Assembly: GCA_938002705.1 (NCBI GenBank)
Contig: CALLAG010000012.1
Span: forward strand, 1 to 14,564
Length of the DNA stretch: 14,564 bases
Origin: an uncultured Saprospiraceae bacterium
Lineage (GTDB): Bacteria > Bacteroidota > Bacteroidia > Chitinophagales > Saprospiraceae
Direction: 5' to 3'
Part shown: piece after piece, positions 6,414-14,139 of the stretch
Position numbering within the stretch: the first letter of the stretch is position 1
Layout of the letters: the number at the start of each line of letters is the position of its first letter
Made by a program: the position numbers and the translations under genes
The notes under the pieces: model-generated
What the model was told of the DNA's origin: nothing
Seen by the model: the letters and a program-made list of their open reading frames with translations, nothing else
The model's database searches: none

Positions 6414-8399
6414 CTATCTCAACAAAGTAACATTCCCAGTTTTGAGAATCTCTTCATTATTAACAAGGCCAAGCTTGACGATATAGGTATAGACGCCTAT
6501 CTCTGCAAAGTCACTATTGAATGTCCCATTCCATCCTTGATATTCTGATACTAATCCATCGTAGCTGTGTACTATATTGCCCCATCTATCATAAATTAGT
6601 AGAGAGTTGATATTGACTATACTACTACCAGTGCCTACGATGAATGCCTTATTAGCCACTAATGATGTGCTGAAAATATTAGGTATGTAGATGTCATCAT
6701 TTCTATCGACTATGACAGTAACTCTTTTTTGGATACTACAACCTGCTGCGTTATATGCTGTGATAAGATACTCACTATCGTCGAATGGTGATACGGACAC
6801 TGAAGATTCCATGGAGATGATATCACCTTGATTAGACCACTCATAACCTACGATATCATTACTTGCAGAATTAGGAGATAATGTAATGCTATCTCCGAGT
6901 GCTATGGTAACGATACTATCTATTGATAGATTTTGTATTGGCGATTCGAACGTAATATCTACAGTTACAATGCTATCACAACCATTTGCATTTTCTGTCA
7001 TAATACTATACTGACCTTCCTGACTGAATACTTGTCCTGCGACTTGTATAGTGTCGCCAGAGCATAAGGTCTGTGTGACAAGGGATTCTGTATTAGGATA
7101 TACGATGAGTTCTACATTAGATATGGAGTCACATCCTGAGGCTGAGCTTATAGTGTCAGTATAGCTTCCAGCCATTGATAATAATTGTTGTCCTAACGGA
7201 TAAGTGTCACCTACACATATAGATTGTGTAGTCATGGACTCTATAGCAGGGTTTACAATCAGATTTATATTAGATATGGAATCACATCCTGTTATTAAGC
7301 TGACTGTATCGGCGTAGCTGCCAGCAACTGATAACAACTGTTGTCCTAATGGGTAAGTATCACCAGCACAGATTTCTACAGTACTGAATGTTACAGTCTC
7401 TGCGAAGATAAGATCGTAAGGCTCACTTAAGAAGCAGCCATCTTGTGATTCTATTCTGACGACATATTCTCCCTCTTCATTATTAGAGTCTATAGATAGC
7501 TGAGTACTGGTCTCGCCTATAATGGCGACACCATCCAGATACCACTGATAAGAAAGCTGGCCTGGCTCAGCTTCTAATAATAATGAATCATCACATGGCT
7601 CTCCAGTAATATTAGCTAAGGGGACTGAGAAGGCACTTGCTTCTGCAAGTGATAATCTATCTACATAAAAATATGGATTATTTGTAGCGTCAGGATGTGG
7701 AGCACATCCTGGACCTAATACGATTGCTTCATAATCTTGATCAGGTGTAAAGTCGAATTTTACATTGACCCATTCATTCTCTCCTCTGACTTCTACTTGT
7801 CCTATTAAGTCCCATCCAGGTCCATTAGTCGGACATCCATACTGACCATTATTACCTCCAAATGGGAGGTTGTTACAATTATTAGTACCAAAAAATGCCA
7901 TGGGTAGGTATACACTGCTGGGAGCATCATAGAATCCTACAAAAAAATCTAATCGATAAGTAACACCCTGCTTCATAGGTTCTGTAAGGCAACTACCCAC
8001 ATATTCTTTATTATTCGGTAAGTTAGGTTTGCCATCTCTAAATCCTACTGCTCCTTCACCATCAGGAAATGGAAGTGGCGGTCTGGACTGTAAGGATGGA
8101 TTACCGAGTATCCCGCAAGTATGTACATAATCTGATGTCGCAAATGATGCTTGTATCCAAGAGACGGCACAATCTAGTTGTCCCTCGAATCTTGGGCAAC
8201 AGAGCATTTCTTCAAATGATGGATTAGGTATTAATGAGGAAGGCATTAAGGTCTCACAGCTACAATCCTCAGTATCATTGATATCGATTAAGCCATCATT
8301 ATCGTTATCTATACCATCATCACATATCTCTTGTCCTGAGACTAACACTGACGTGAGACTCAAGCAAAGTATTAGAAGTGATTTAGATATCATATACAT
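6414..8399 (-). CDS. Multidomain secreted/surface protein with T9SS type B C-terminal sorting domain
   Basis: This is probably an extracellular adhesin or binding protein exported by the type IX system. A signal peptide covers residues 1 to about 22. Residues 24-46 form an Asp-rich MopE-like calcium-binding segment (EICDDGIDNDNDGLID...DC). About 50-255 is a Cys- and aromatic-rich beta domain (NPSFEE, then FYVDRLSL) resembling carbohydrate-binding-like domains at the start of Bacteroidota surface proteins. About 265-332 is an Ig-like unit (YQWYLDG ... GEYVVRIES). Three 51-residue repeats follow at 341-391, 392-442 and 443-493, each with a C-x-GDT and a GCDSI motif. About 495-565 is PKD/Ig-like. 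The end, about 571-661, is the gliding-motility type B sorting domain (IYIPNIFS, IYDRWGNIV, GWNG, GVYTYIVKL, KTGNVTLLR). No catalytic domain is seen. The ATG at 8399 is used; a second in-frame ATG two codons later is equally possible. Confidence 0.9.
   Translation of the reverse strand: MYMISKSLLILCLSLTSVLVSGQEICDDGIDNDNDGLIDINDTEDCSCETLMPSSLIPNPSFEEMLCCPRFEGQLDCAVSWIQASFATSDYVHTCGILGNPSLQSRPPLPFPDGEGAVGFRDGKPNLPNNKEYVGSCLTEPMKQGVTYRLDFFVGFYDAPSSVYLPMAFFGTNNCNNLPFGGNNGQYGCPTNGPGWDLIGQVEVRGENEWVNVKFDFTPDQDYEAIVLGPGCAPHPDATNNPYFYVDRLSLAEASAFSVPLANITGEPCDDSLLLEAEPGQLSYQWYLDGVAIIGETSTQLSIDSNNEEGEYVVRIESQDGCFLSEPYDLIFAETVTFSTVEICAGDTYPLGQQLLSVAGSYADTVSLITGCDSISNINLIVNPAIESMTTQSICVGDTYPLGQQLLSMAGSYTDTISSASGCDSISNVELIVYPNTESLVTQTLCSGDTIQVAGQVFSQEGQYSIMTENANGCDSIVTVDITFESPIQNLSIDSIVTIALGDSITLSPNSASNDIVGYEWSNQGDIISMESSVSVSPFDDSEYLITAYNAAGCSIQKRVTVIVDRNDDIYIPNIFSTSLVANKAFIVGTGSSIVNINSLLIYDRWGNIVHSYDGLVSEYQGWNGTFNSDFAEIGVYTYIVKLGLVNNEEILKTGNVTLLR
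6948..7379 (-). repeat. Three in-frame repeats of 153 bp inside the T9SS cargo gene
   Basis: Units lie at about 7227-7379, 7074-7226 and 6948-7073 (the third is incompletely conserved at its end). Each encodes a C-x-GDT segment and a GCDSI segment at the same spacing. The first two units are similar at DNA level too (same YPLGQQLLS segment), suggesting a fairly recent duplication. The third is diverged. Such Cys-paired beta repeats act as spacer or stalk modules in Bacteroidota surface proteins. Confidence 0.85.
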
Positions 8400-8897
8400 A
8401 ATGTGGTGTTTTATCGTATAAATATTACGTGAAAATCTGTAATGTCCTGATTTATGGCATCTTAGAATCCAAGATATACATTAACTATGAAAGTATTCCA
8501 GACTTCGCTGCATGGGTATAGAAGAAATGCATTCTTATCGTTTTTTAAAGACATTTCATTAATTGTATTGATCTTGATAGATTAATACTCCAAATGTAGC
8601 TTAGGATACATTCTATCTATTGTAATACTTAGAGTATCTAAGTTCTTTCAGCATAGACCGATATTATTTGTATTATTGGTATAGAAATTTATCCATTTAG
8701 AGAAATGAAGTAAAAATTAGCATAGCTATTTTTTTATGTGAATATTTTGAAGTGCAAATCGATATTGAATTTCATATACAACTATAGCAGTAGAAGTAAT
8801 TGATTAAGTCAGATGTGTACTCCGATATTTACCTATAAGTTATCTTTATTTTCTTCGAATGACTTTTTTTTAGGAAACAATCAGATTTAATATAATT
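8400..8897. other. 498-bp intergenic region between divergent genes
   Basis: This very AT-rich spacer separates the start of the T9SS cargo gene from that of the aminopeptidase gene, so it should carry both promoters. The longest ATG-started frame I noticed (8487, 32 codons) has no supporting features. I see no tRNA, convincing riboswitch, direct repeat or strong hairpin. It is unusually long for this otherwise compact window. Confidence 0.6.
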
Positions 8898-10280
8898 ATG
8901 GCAGGATCACAATTTTTCTTTCCGACTAGAACCTACGTAGAACGTAGACAAGGATTAATGGATAGCGTCAAAGGAAGCAAGATGTTACTACTCGGTAACT
9001 CTTACAGTCCGATGAACTATAAAGATAATCATTACCCATTCCGACAGGATAGCACATTCCTCTATTATATAGGTATCAACTTACCAGATCTGTGTGCTGT
9101 GATAGATAGCGAAGCCGGCATCACGACATTGTATGGTGATGATCTTACACTTGATATGATTATATGGACTGGCAATCAGCCATCACTATCAGAGTTAGGA
9201 GCACAGTGTGGTATAACTGAAGTCAAGAAAATGTCTTCTCTCAAAGCCGACCTCAACGCTGAAGTAAAATATCTACCGCCTTACCGCGGTGAGCATACAC
9301 TACAGTTGCAGGATTTATTAGATGGCCAAGATATCGTACCATCTATGGATCTTATCATGGCGATCATCGCTCAACGTAATATCAAGTCTGAAGAAGAAAT
9401 TGCAGAATTAGATAAAGCTGTAGGCATAACGGCAAGAATGCATACACATATTATGCAACATGCTCAAGCAGGCATGAAGGAATATGAACTTGTCGGTGTA
9501 GCTAATGCATTTGCGTGGAAACACAATTGTCAGTTTGCTTTTCCGCCTATCTGTACTATTAATGGACAGACACTTCATAATCATTATCACGGTAATACCT
9601 TGAGTGATGGAGATATGCTATTAATGGATAGTGGTGTACAGGTCGAGAGTGGATATTGTGGTGATATGACTCGTACCTATCCTGTATCAGGTAAGTACTC
9701 ATCGCTGCAAGCGTCGCTATATACTATTGTGAATGCTGCACATGATCATGCAGCAAGTATCTCCAAGCCAGGTGTATATAATCGAGACGTTCATTTGGCT
9801 GCAGCCAAAGTTATCACGGAAGGACTTATAGCGATGGGCTGGATGCATGGTGACCCTGATGCAGCAGTCGCAGCAGGGGCTCATACATTATTCTTTCAGC
9901 ATGGTCTCGGGCATATGATGGGACTGGATGTCCATGATATGGAAAACTTAGGAGAGATCAATGTAGGATATGATGAGACGATACAGAAGAGTACAGAATT
10001 CGGCTTAAAATCTCTACGACTCGGGAGACAGCTTAGAGAAGGTAATGTAATCACGATAGAGCCAGGCTTATACGTCATACCAGAGTTGATAGATAAATTC
10101 CAATCCGAAAATAAATTCTCAGAATATATCAATTACAGTGAGGTCAATAAATATAGAGATGCTGGTGGCATCAGAATAGAGAATGATTACGTTGTAAGAG
10201 CTCACGGTGTCGCAGCACTCGGTAGTCCTGATGGGACATCCGTAACAGAGACAGAATCACTTATGAATCAAAATACTTAA
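8898..10280 (+). CDS. pepP: Xaa-Pro aminopeptidase P (M24B metallopeptidase)
   Basis: It removes an N-terminal residue followed by proline from peptides, in the cytoplasm, using two divalent metal ions (usually Mn). The N-terminal AMP_N domain covers about residues 1-150. The pita-bread M24 domain (about 170-440) has all five metal ligands: D244 (LLMDSG), D256 (GDMTRTYP), H339, E388 (TIEPGLY) and E428 (RIEND). Second-shell histidines H335 and H346 lie in HGLGHMMGLDVHD, matching E. coli PepP. There is no signal peptide, and the 460-residue length is normal. Its TAA overlaps the ATG of the next gene by one base (TAATG), so the patatin-like phospholipase is probably translationally coupled. The gene symbol follows from the family match. 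Substrate preference (dipeptide versus longer peptide) is not visible. Confidence 0.95.
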   Translation: MAGSQFFFPTRTYVERRQGLMDSVKGSKMLLLGNSYSPMNYKDNHYPFRQDSTFLYYIGINLPDLCAVIDSEAGITTLYGDDLTLDMIIWTGNQPSLSELGAQCGITEVKKMSSLKADLNAEVKYLPPYRGEHTLQLQDLLDGQDIVPSMDLIMAIIAQRNIKSEEEIAELDKAVGITARMHTHIMQHAQAGMKEYELVGVANAFAWKHNCQFAFPPICTINGQTLHNHYHGNTLSDGDMLLMDSGVQVESGYCGDMTRTYPVSGKYSSLQASLYTIVNAAHDHAASISKPGVYNRDVHLAAAKVITEGLIAMGWMHGDPDAAVAAGAHTLFFQHGLGHMMGLDVHDMENLGEINVGYDETIQKSTEFGLKSLRLGRQLREGNVITIEPGLYVIPELIDKFQSENKFSEYINYSEVNKYRDAGGIRIENDYVVRAHGVAALGSPDGTSVTETESLMNQNT

Positions 10281-11149
10281 TGATACAAACAGGCGATAAT
10301 AATACATGCTTAGTCGTCGAAGGCGGAGGATTTAAGACAGGCTTTACATCTGGTATCTTGGATGCATTTATAGCTGCAGACTATAGCCCATTTACCCATT
10401 ACTTAGGTGTGTCAGGAGGTTCAGTAGCGATATCTTATTTCTTAAGTCAGCAGTATAGATCATGTCTTGATTCTATATTACTATTGGCTAAGGATAAAGA
10501 TTTTTTAAATTTCAAAAGATCACTAGGATCGCAGGGGTATATGAATATTGACTTTATAGCAGAAGTAGCCTCTAAGAAAGTCCCTTTTCAGATCGATAAA
10601 GCTATAGAGAAATGTGGTACCGCTGACGTACATTTTGTAGCTACTAATAGAGTGTCAGGTAAAGCCTCGTATCTGAAGCCTGATCCTAATAACTGGTTAG
10701 ATACTGTTGTAGCATCATGCACTCTACCGTTCGTCACTAAGGGTAAGCACGTAGTCAATGGGGTAGAATATCTTGATGGAGGGTGGAGTGACCCACTACC
10801 TATTAAGTGGGCTTATGATAATGGTGCCAGAAAAATATTGGTATTACGTACACGACCAGAAGGGGATAAGACGAAGCAGTCTTGGGCTGATTATTTTGGT
10901 AGTATATATTTCAGGTCTATGCCTAATTTGAGTCAAGTATTTGAGAGAGCATATGAGAAATATAATGAAGGATTAGCATTTATAGAAAATCCGCCTGCAG
11001 ATCTCATCATAGAACAACTGACACCATCTAAGTTACTTAAGAGTACCACCTACAGCTACAGTAAGAAGTCTATCATGAGTGACTATAGATATGGATTAGA
11101 CTGTGGTGTCAAGTATATTATGAGTCAAAATATCCAATCAACCAAATAG
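10280..11149 (+). CDS. Patatin-like phospholipase (YjjU/RssA-type)
   Basis: This is a serine acyl hydrolase of the bacterial patatin family, expected to release fatty acids from membrane lipids. The glycine-rich oxyanion loop is E14-G-G-G17-F-K-T-G21. The nucleophile elbow is G43-V-S45-G-G47, and the partner aspartate is D166 in the DGG motif, completing the Ser-Asp dyad. Residues about 9-180 form the patatin core. The remainder (about 185-289) resembles the C-terminal extension of YjjU-like proteins. No signal peptide is visible, so it is probably cytoplasmic or peripheral at the inner membrane. It starts in the stop codon of the aminopeptidase gene, and a small membrane-protein gene follows 16 nt downstream. 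The substrate and any physiological link to proline-peptide cleavage are unknown. Confidence 0.92.
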   Translation: MIQTGDNNTCLVVEGGGFKTGFTSGILDAFIAADYSPFTHYLGVSGGSVAISYFLSQQYRSCLDSILLLAKDKDFLNFKRSLGSQGYMNIDFIAEVASKKVPFQIDKAIEKCGTADVHFVATNRVSGKASYLKPDPNNWLDTVVASCTLPFVTKGKHVVNGVEYLDGGWSDPLPIKWAYDNGARKILVLRTRPEGDKTKQSWADYFGSIYFRSMPNLSQVFERAYEKYNEGLAFIENPPADLIIEQLTPSKLLKSTTYSYSKKSIMSDYRYGLDCGVKYIMSQNIQSTK

Positions 11150-11165
11150 TTAAAATTCTAAAATT

Positions 11166-11357
11166 ATGATAGTGTTTCTGAATCATTTTATTAGATACTT
11201 TTTAGGCTGGCTGATTGTTGCCTATATCTTTAATCGTTTTGTTAGTGGCATTCCTTATCCAGAGTTTGAATATATCAAGGCAGCAATATTCGCCTTGATA
11301 ATGACGACAGGTGAGTTAGCGTATAAGTCTTATAAGAATAAAAGTCCCAAAAGTTAA
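11166..11357 (+). CDS. Small two-helix membrane protein, unknown function
   Basis: This 63-residue protein is almost entirely membrane-embedded. Hydrophobic segments lie at about residues 3-25 and 37-52, joined by a short polar loop (FVSGIPYPEFEYIK) and ended by a basic tail (YKSYKNKSPKS) likely to stay in the cytoplasm. I do not recognise a family. It begins 16 nt after the phospholipase stop on the same strand, so it is probably the last gene of the aminopeptidase-phospholipase operon. Its stop lies 25 nt before the convergent oxidoreductase gene. A short AATCC/GGATT hairpin overlaps the stop but lacks a T tract. Confidence 0.7.
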   Translation: MIVFLNHFIRYFLGWLIVAYIFNRFVSGIPYPEFEYIKAAIFALIMTTGELAYKSYKNKSPKS

Positions 11358-11382
11358 TCCTGTATGGATTGGTAAGTGCTAA

Positions 11383-11910
11383 TTATTTTCCGATAATCGA
11401 ATTTACCTGGACAGACTCCAAGAATAAATCTATTCTCGCTTCTATATGAGGTTCTATTTTTCCTTCCCTGATGAGACCATGACAGTGCCCGAGATAATTC
11501 ATCCCTAAGTACTTAGCTGTCTCAAGGAATGGCGCTTCGAATATCTCTGATGCTTCAGAATAATTAGTACTACTGATGACGCCGAGAGACTTACCTCTCA
11601 GTTGCCTGCCCAGATCTTTGTGATGGAAGAGCAGATCAGATATCCTATCTAAGAATACTTTTATATAACTACTCATAGTATACCAGTAGATCGGTGTAGC
11701 CAGGATTATAGTATCATAGTTATGTATAACCTTAGTGATGAGCGCTAAGAAGTCATCATCAGCATTCTTATAATCATAGTCAAAATGACTGATGTTGAGT
11801 GGCTTAAGATCTATGATGTCCATAGGGTTCTTAGCTATGACATGATCTAAGAACTGTCTCGTATCTCCATTAGAATTAGCACTTCCGAGTATGATAACTT
11901 CATTCGACAT
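11383..11910 (-). CDS. NAD(P)H-dependent FMN oxidoreductase, flavodoxin-like fold
   Basis: This is a predicted cytoplasmic flavoprotein of the NADPH-dependent FMN reductase/NAD(P)H oxidoreductase group. From the ATG at 11910 (175 residues) it begins with beta-strand VIILG and a phosphate-binding loop G9-S-A-N-S-N-G15-D-T17. The second FMN-contacting loop is P73-I-Y-W-Y, followed by YIKVFLD88-R89, and a third strand (GKSLGVISS) is also typical. An in-frame TTG at 11934 would add eight residues (MSNKVIEY). The ATG is preferred because it places the first strand at the N terminus as in relatives. The electron acceptor (quinone, nitro-aromatic or azo compound) cannot be read from sequence. It is divergent from the lipoprotein gene at 11948, with only 37 nt between starts for both promoters. 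Confidence 0.88.
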   Translation of the reverse strand: MSNEVIILGSANSNGDTRQFLDHVIAKNPMDIIDLKPLNISHFDYDYKNADDDFLALITKVIHNYDTIILATPIYWYTMSSYIKVFLDRISDLLFHHKDLGRQLRGKSLGVISSTNYSEASEIFEAPFLETAKYLGMNYLGHCHGLIREGKIEPHIEARIDLFLESVQVNSIIGK

Positions 11911-11947
11911 ATATTCAATAACTTTGTTACTCAATTAAAAGTAAGTT

Positions 11948-12766
11948 ATGTCTTATAAAGTTTTCGGAATAGTCATGTTTCTTTTTTTGCTTTCTTGTAC
12001 TTCTGCAGATAAGTCTCAGGAAGTGAAGGCTCAGGAGCCGCAAAGGTATACGGCACCTACACTTACTAATCTCTCTTATGAGAATCAGATAGCAGAACTC
12101 TATAAGATATTCAGGATAGCACAATCTGCAGCTGTACCTCAGGAAACAATGGATGCAGTCATGCCAGCGATAACTGATGAGCGATTACAATTAACTAAAG
12201 ACTTCGTCATAGAATATACTAAGCGAGCTCCTGACTATATAAGTGATAAGTATCTTACTAAGCCTGATGAGTCTACATTAGAGGCTGTGTACTATCTATA
12301 CTTTATAGGTGTAGATGCATTTACTAATGGCGCCGCAGATCCTATAGCTGTGATTAAGAAAGGTACGGATGATATGAGCGGTCGTGACTTGTTGATTAAC
12401 TATTATAAGGTCCTATTCATGAGAATGCATAGGGTTACAGGGACTCATGACTACTCTATGTATTCATTTGATTTTGATCGACTGTCTATGGATAGTCCAG
12501 AGGAGAAAGCCCTATTGTTTTATATAAGTATGTCATATTTTGGAGCTAAGTATAATCGCCTTGCAAGAAATGGATGCGATAAGGCTAATGCATTTGCTGA
12601 TAATATGCCACGATATGAGGGAGAAAGTTTCCACTCATATAAGTTACCAGCATATTCTTCCTTTAGCGTGATATATGATCAGTTACAGGGTAGAGTACCT
12701 TTAGAGAAGGCATTTGCACAACCATTACAAGCAGCGGTAACTACTTACCGAGAGTGCAACGAGTAG
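11948..12766 (+). CDS. Hypothetical lipoprotein
   Basis: I do not recognise a family for this 272-residue protein. The N terminus MSYKVFGIVMFLFLLSC is an SPII signal with lipobox L-L-S-C17. It is followed by a Ser/Gln/Lys-rich linker (about 18-40), so the mature protein is predicted to be lipid-anchored in the periplasm or at the outer membrane. From about residue 42 to the end it appears mostly alpha-helical, with repeated aromatic residues (EAVYYLYFIG, INYYKVLFMRMH, LLFYISMSYFGAKY) that suggest a helical-bundle or TPR-like packing rather than an enzyme. The two mature-domain cysteines, near residue 211 (NGCDKAN) and the C terminus (RECNE), could pair. No catalytic motif is visible. It appears monocistronic. 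Confidence 0.75.
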   Translation: MSYKVFGIVMFLFLLSCTSADKSQEVKAQEPQRYTAPTLTNLSYENQIAELYKIFRIAQSAAVPQETMDAVMPAITDERLQLTKDFVIEYTKRAPDYISDKYLTKPDESTLEAVYYLYFIGVDAFTNGAADPIAVIKKGTDDMSGRDLLINYYKVLFMRMHRVTGTHDYSMYSFDFDRLSMDSPEEKALLFYISMSYFGAKYNRLARNGCDKANAFADNMPRYEGESFHSYKLPAYSSFSVIYDQLQGRVPLEKAFAQPLQAAVTTYRECNE

Positions 12767-12847
12767 GTATAGGGTTATAAATTACTGTACAATATATCAT
12801 GTGTTATTATACATCGCGTACACAGTTCCACAATTTATATAAGATCA

Positions 12848-13210
12848 CTACTTAGAGTAGGAAGCATCATATGGCACCATTACATTAAGCCAAGCAGATC
12901 TCGATATCCTCAGAGTCTTGAAGAAACCTATAGCGCCGACACCTATCATCAATCCCATAGCTTGATTACCACTCCAGCCATACTTGAATACAGCAATTAA
13001 TGCCATAGGTAATAGTATGAATGCTGATATCGTATAGGAGATAAACATAGCACCAAAATAAAAACCTGGTTCTGGCTCGTAATTCAGATCACAATAAGGA
13101 CATCGCTCATGCATATCAAGTGGCTGCTTAAGATTTAAAGGTTTGATGAACATGTCACCCTTTCGGCATCGTGGACATTTGTACTTGTATATGGCTGATA
13201 ATCTATTGAT
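12848..13210 (-). CDS. DUF983 family zinc-ribbon membrane protein, start codon unclear
   Basis: DUF983 proteins carry an N-terminal four-cysteine zinc ribbon and two membrane helices; their function is unknown. The first ATG (13151-13153) gives a 101-residue product that starts too late. The same frame continues upstream with the family-typical SAIYKYKCPRCRKGDMF, supplying the first cysteine pair (C12, C15 if numbered from the ATC at 13210). The second pair is C37-P-Y-C40 in HERCPYC. Hydrophobic segments follow at about residues 51-75 and 84-97 of the long form, after the conserved EPEPGFYFGAMF. The frame is closed upstream by TAA at 13214-13216, and no ATG, GTG or TTG lies between that stop and the cysteines, only rare candidates such as ATC (13208-13210) or ATA (13190-13192). 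The long form is chosen because it completes the zinc site; the exact start is a guess. Confidence 0.78.
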   Translation of the reverse strand: MNRLSAIYKYKCPRCRKGDMFIKPLNLKQPLDMHERCPYCDLNYEPEPGFYFGAMFISYTISAFILLPMALIAVFKYGWSGNQAMGLMIGVGAIGFFKTLRISRSAWLNVMVPYDASYSK

Positions 13211-13472
13211 GACTTATAAGTTTAGTATTGTAAATGTATCATTATCGATGTAGGATATAGTACTATCTGAAGAAAACTGAAAAAAAACTATTTCTACGAA
13301 TGCCTAAAAATAGGCCTTACAGAATATAACTGCAAAGCACCTGACATATGGAATGACAAGTATCTTACACCTAGGGAATAATTAGAAAAAAAAAGGTGAC
13401 TTCTGTAAGTGACCGTAGTGGTAAGGTAGTGAAATGCTGTCTTATAGGAGAACGTGTTAAAAGTCAAAACCT
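13211..13472. other. Intergenic region between divergent DUF983 and secreted-protein genes
   Basis: No gene is supported here. Small hairpins occur at 13302-13315 (GCCTA-AAAA-TAGGC) and at 13395-13414 (GGTGACTT-CTGT-AAGTGACC, one mismatch). Neither has a T tract, and neither is strong enough to call a regulatory element. Two homopolymer A runs lie at about 13280-13287 and 13386-13394. Promoters for both flanking genes should be here, but I could not place them. Confidence 0.5.
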
Positions 13473-13844
13473 ATGAAAACATTAATTACAATCATCGCAT
13501 TATTTGCATTCTCAATTTCGAATGCATCTACAAATCCCGCAGGGCCGCTTGTTGTTTTTTCTTCTGAAAATGTAGAAATTCAAATAACTGATAAATCGCA
13601 GTCTGCATTTTTTCAAACTTCAGAATTTAATTTCGAGGAGAATAATCTTGAATTCGAAACTGAAAAAGAAATCACTTTCATTCAAATTTTTGATGCTGAA
13701 GGACAACTGACATTTCAACTGCCGGTTATGTCTAATAAGCTTAAGATCGGAAGAAGTGTTTTTGGATCAGGAGACTTTAAGATAGGCTTCATGATCTCAG
13801 GAGAAAATGAAATTCAATTTGCTGACGTAAAATTTAAGTCGTGA
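13473..13844 (+). CDS. Small secreted hypothetical protein, beta-rich
   Basis: This 123-residue protein has a clear SPI signal peptide (MKTLITIIALFAFSISNA, cleavage near residue 18). The mature part has no cysteine and is predicted to be a small beta sandwich. Its second half (FIQIFDAEGQLTFQLP, then LKIGRSVFGSGDFKIGFMI, ending in ADVKFKS) has the order of elements of a type A T9SS C-terminal sorting domain: a strand with D-x-x-G, a 'sGxYxix' strand, and a basic end. A complete sorting signal cannot be claimed, because the glycine-tyrosine and terminal K motifs are only partly met. It could instead be a periplasmic protein that shares this fold. The gene is monocistronic, with a 262-nt upstream region and a strong terminator 75 nt downstream. 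Confidence 0.75.
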   Translation: MKTLITIIALFAFSISNASTNPAGPLVVFSSENVEIQITDKSQSAFFQTSEFNFEENNLEFETEKEITFIQIFDAEGQLTFQLPVMSNKLKIGRSVFGSGDFKIGFMISGENEIQFADVKFKS

Positions 13845-13918
13845 TACCAATACTTACAAAACCAATGGTGTAAATAAAACATCAAAGAAAAGATAGAATA
13901 ATTAAGGGTGTAAAGTCC

Positions 13919-13954
13919 AAAAAAAGTCAATGAGTGTCATCATTGACTTTTTTT
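13919..13954. terminator. Perfect bidirectional intrinsic terminator
   Basis: The arms 13919-13933 and 13940-13954 are fully complementary over 15 bp (seven A, then GTCAATGA, paired with its exact complement) around the 6-nt loop GTGTCA. The run of T on one side and A on the other makes it functional in both directions. It would end the secreted-protein transcript on the plus strand and the transcript of the right-edge gene (stop near 14227) on the minus strand. Confidence 0.9.
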
Positions 13955-14014
13955 ATTTTAGGGTACTTCTATTTACTGCCTCTTGAGTTGAAAGTAGAAT
14001 AGAATGGACATAGA

Positions 14015-14067
14015 CAAGGCGAGAAGAGGGATTATAGCCTTCGCTAAATGACTGATGAATAACGCAG
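14015..14067. repeat. Dispersed repeat copy B, without the 20-bp insertion
   Basis: The element runs from CAAGGCGAGAA (14015-14025) through ATAGCCTTCGCTA (14034-14046), a 13-nt spacer and TAACGCAG (14060-14067). Block order and the 13-nt spacing are identical to copy A at 37-109. The first spacer is exactly 20 nt shorter. The short frame from the ATG at 14004 (15 codons) is read through the repeat and is not a gene. Confidence 0.6.
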
Positions 14068-14107
14068 TATATTTTCATTAATACGAAGTGTAAGTTTGGG
14101 CTTTTAG

Positions 14108-14139
14108 CTGATGAACAATGGTTCTGTATTTTTCATAAC
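14108..14139. repeat. Possible decayed partial copy of the repeat B 3' portion
   Basis: CTGATGAACAATGG...TATTTTTCAT here resembles CTGATGAATAACGC...TATTTTCAT at 14052-14077, offset by 56 nt and differing by a few substitutions and a 2-nt length change. This may be an old local duplication or chance similarity in AT-rich DNA. Confidence 0.3.

Noticed and set aside
6401..6417. Hairpin ATAGAA-TCGAG-TTCTAT between the convergent hydroxylase and T9SS cargo genes
   Set aside because: The stem is only 6 bp and AT-rich, it has no T tract, and it overlaps the cargo gene stop codon, so it is too weak to call a terminator.
8487..8585. A 32-codon ATG-started frame (MKVFQTSLHGYRRNAF...) in the long gap before the aminopeptidase gene
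   Set aside because: It is short, has no family resemblance or ribosome binding site, and could arise by chance in 498 bp.
11356..11370. AATCC-TGTAT-GGATT hairpin at the end of the small membrane protein gene
   Set aside because: It has only five base pairs, overlaps the stop codon and lacks a T tract.
11927..12124. A 65-codon minus-strand frame over the start of the lipoprotein gene
   Set aside because: It is antisense to the lipoprotein signal region and would overlap the oxidoreductase promoter. There is no family resemblance.
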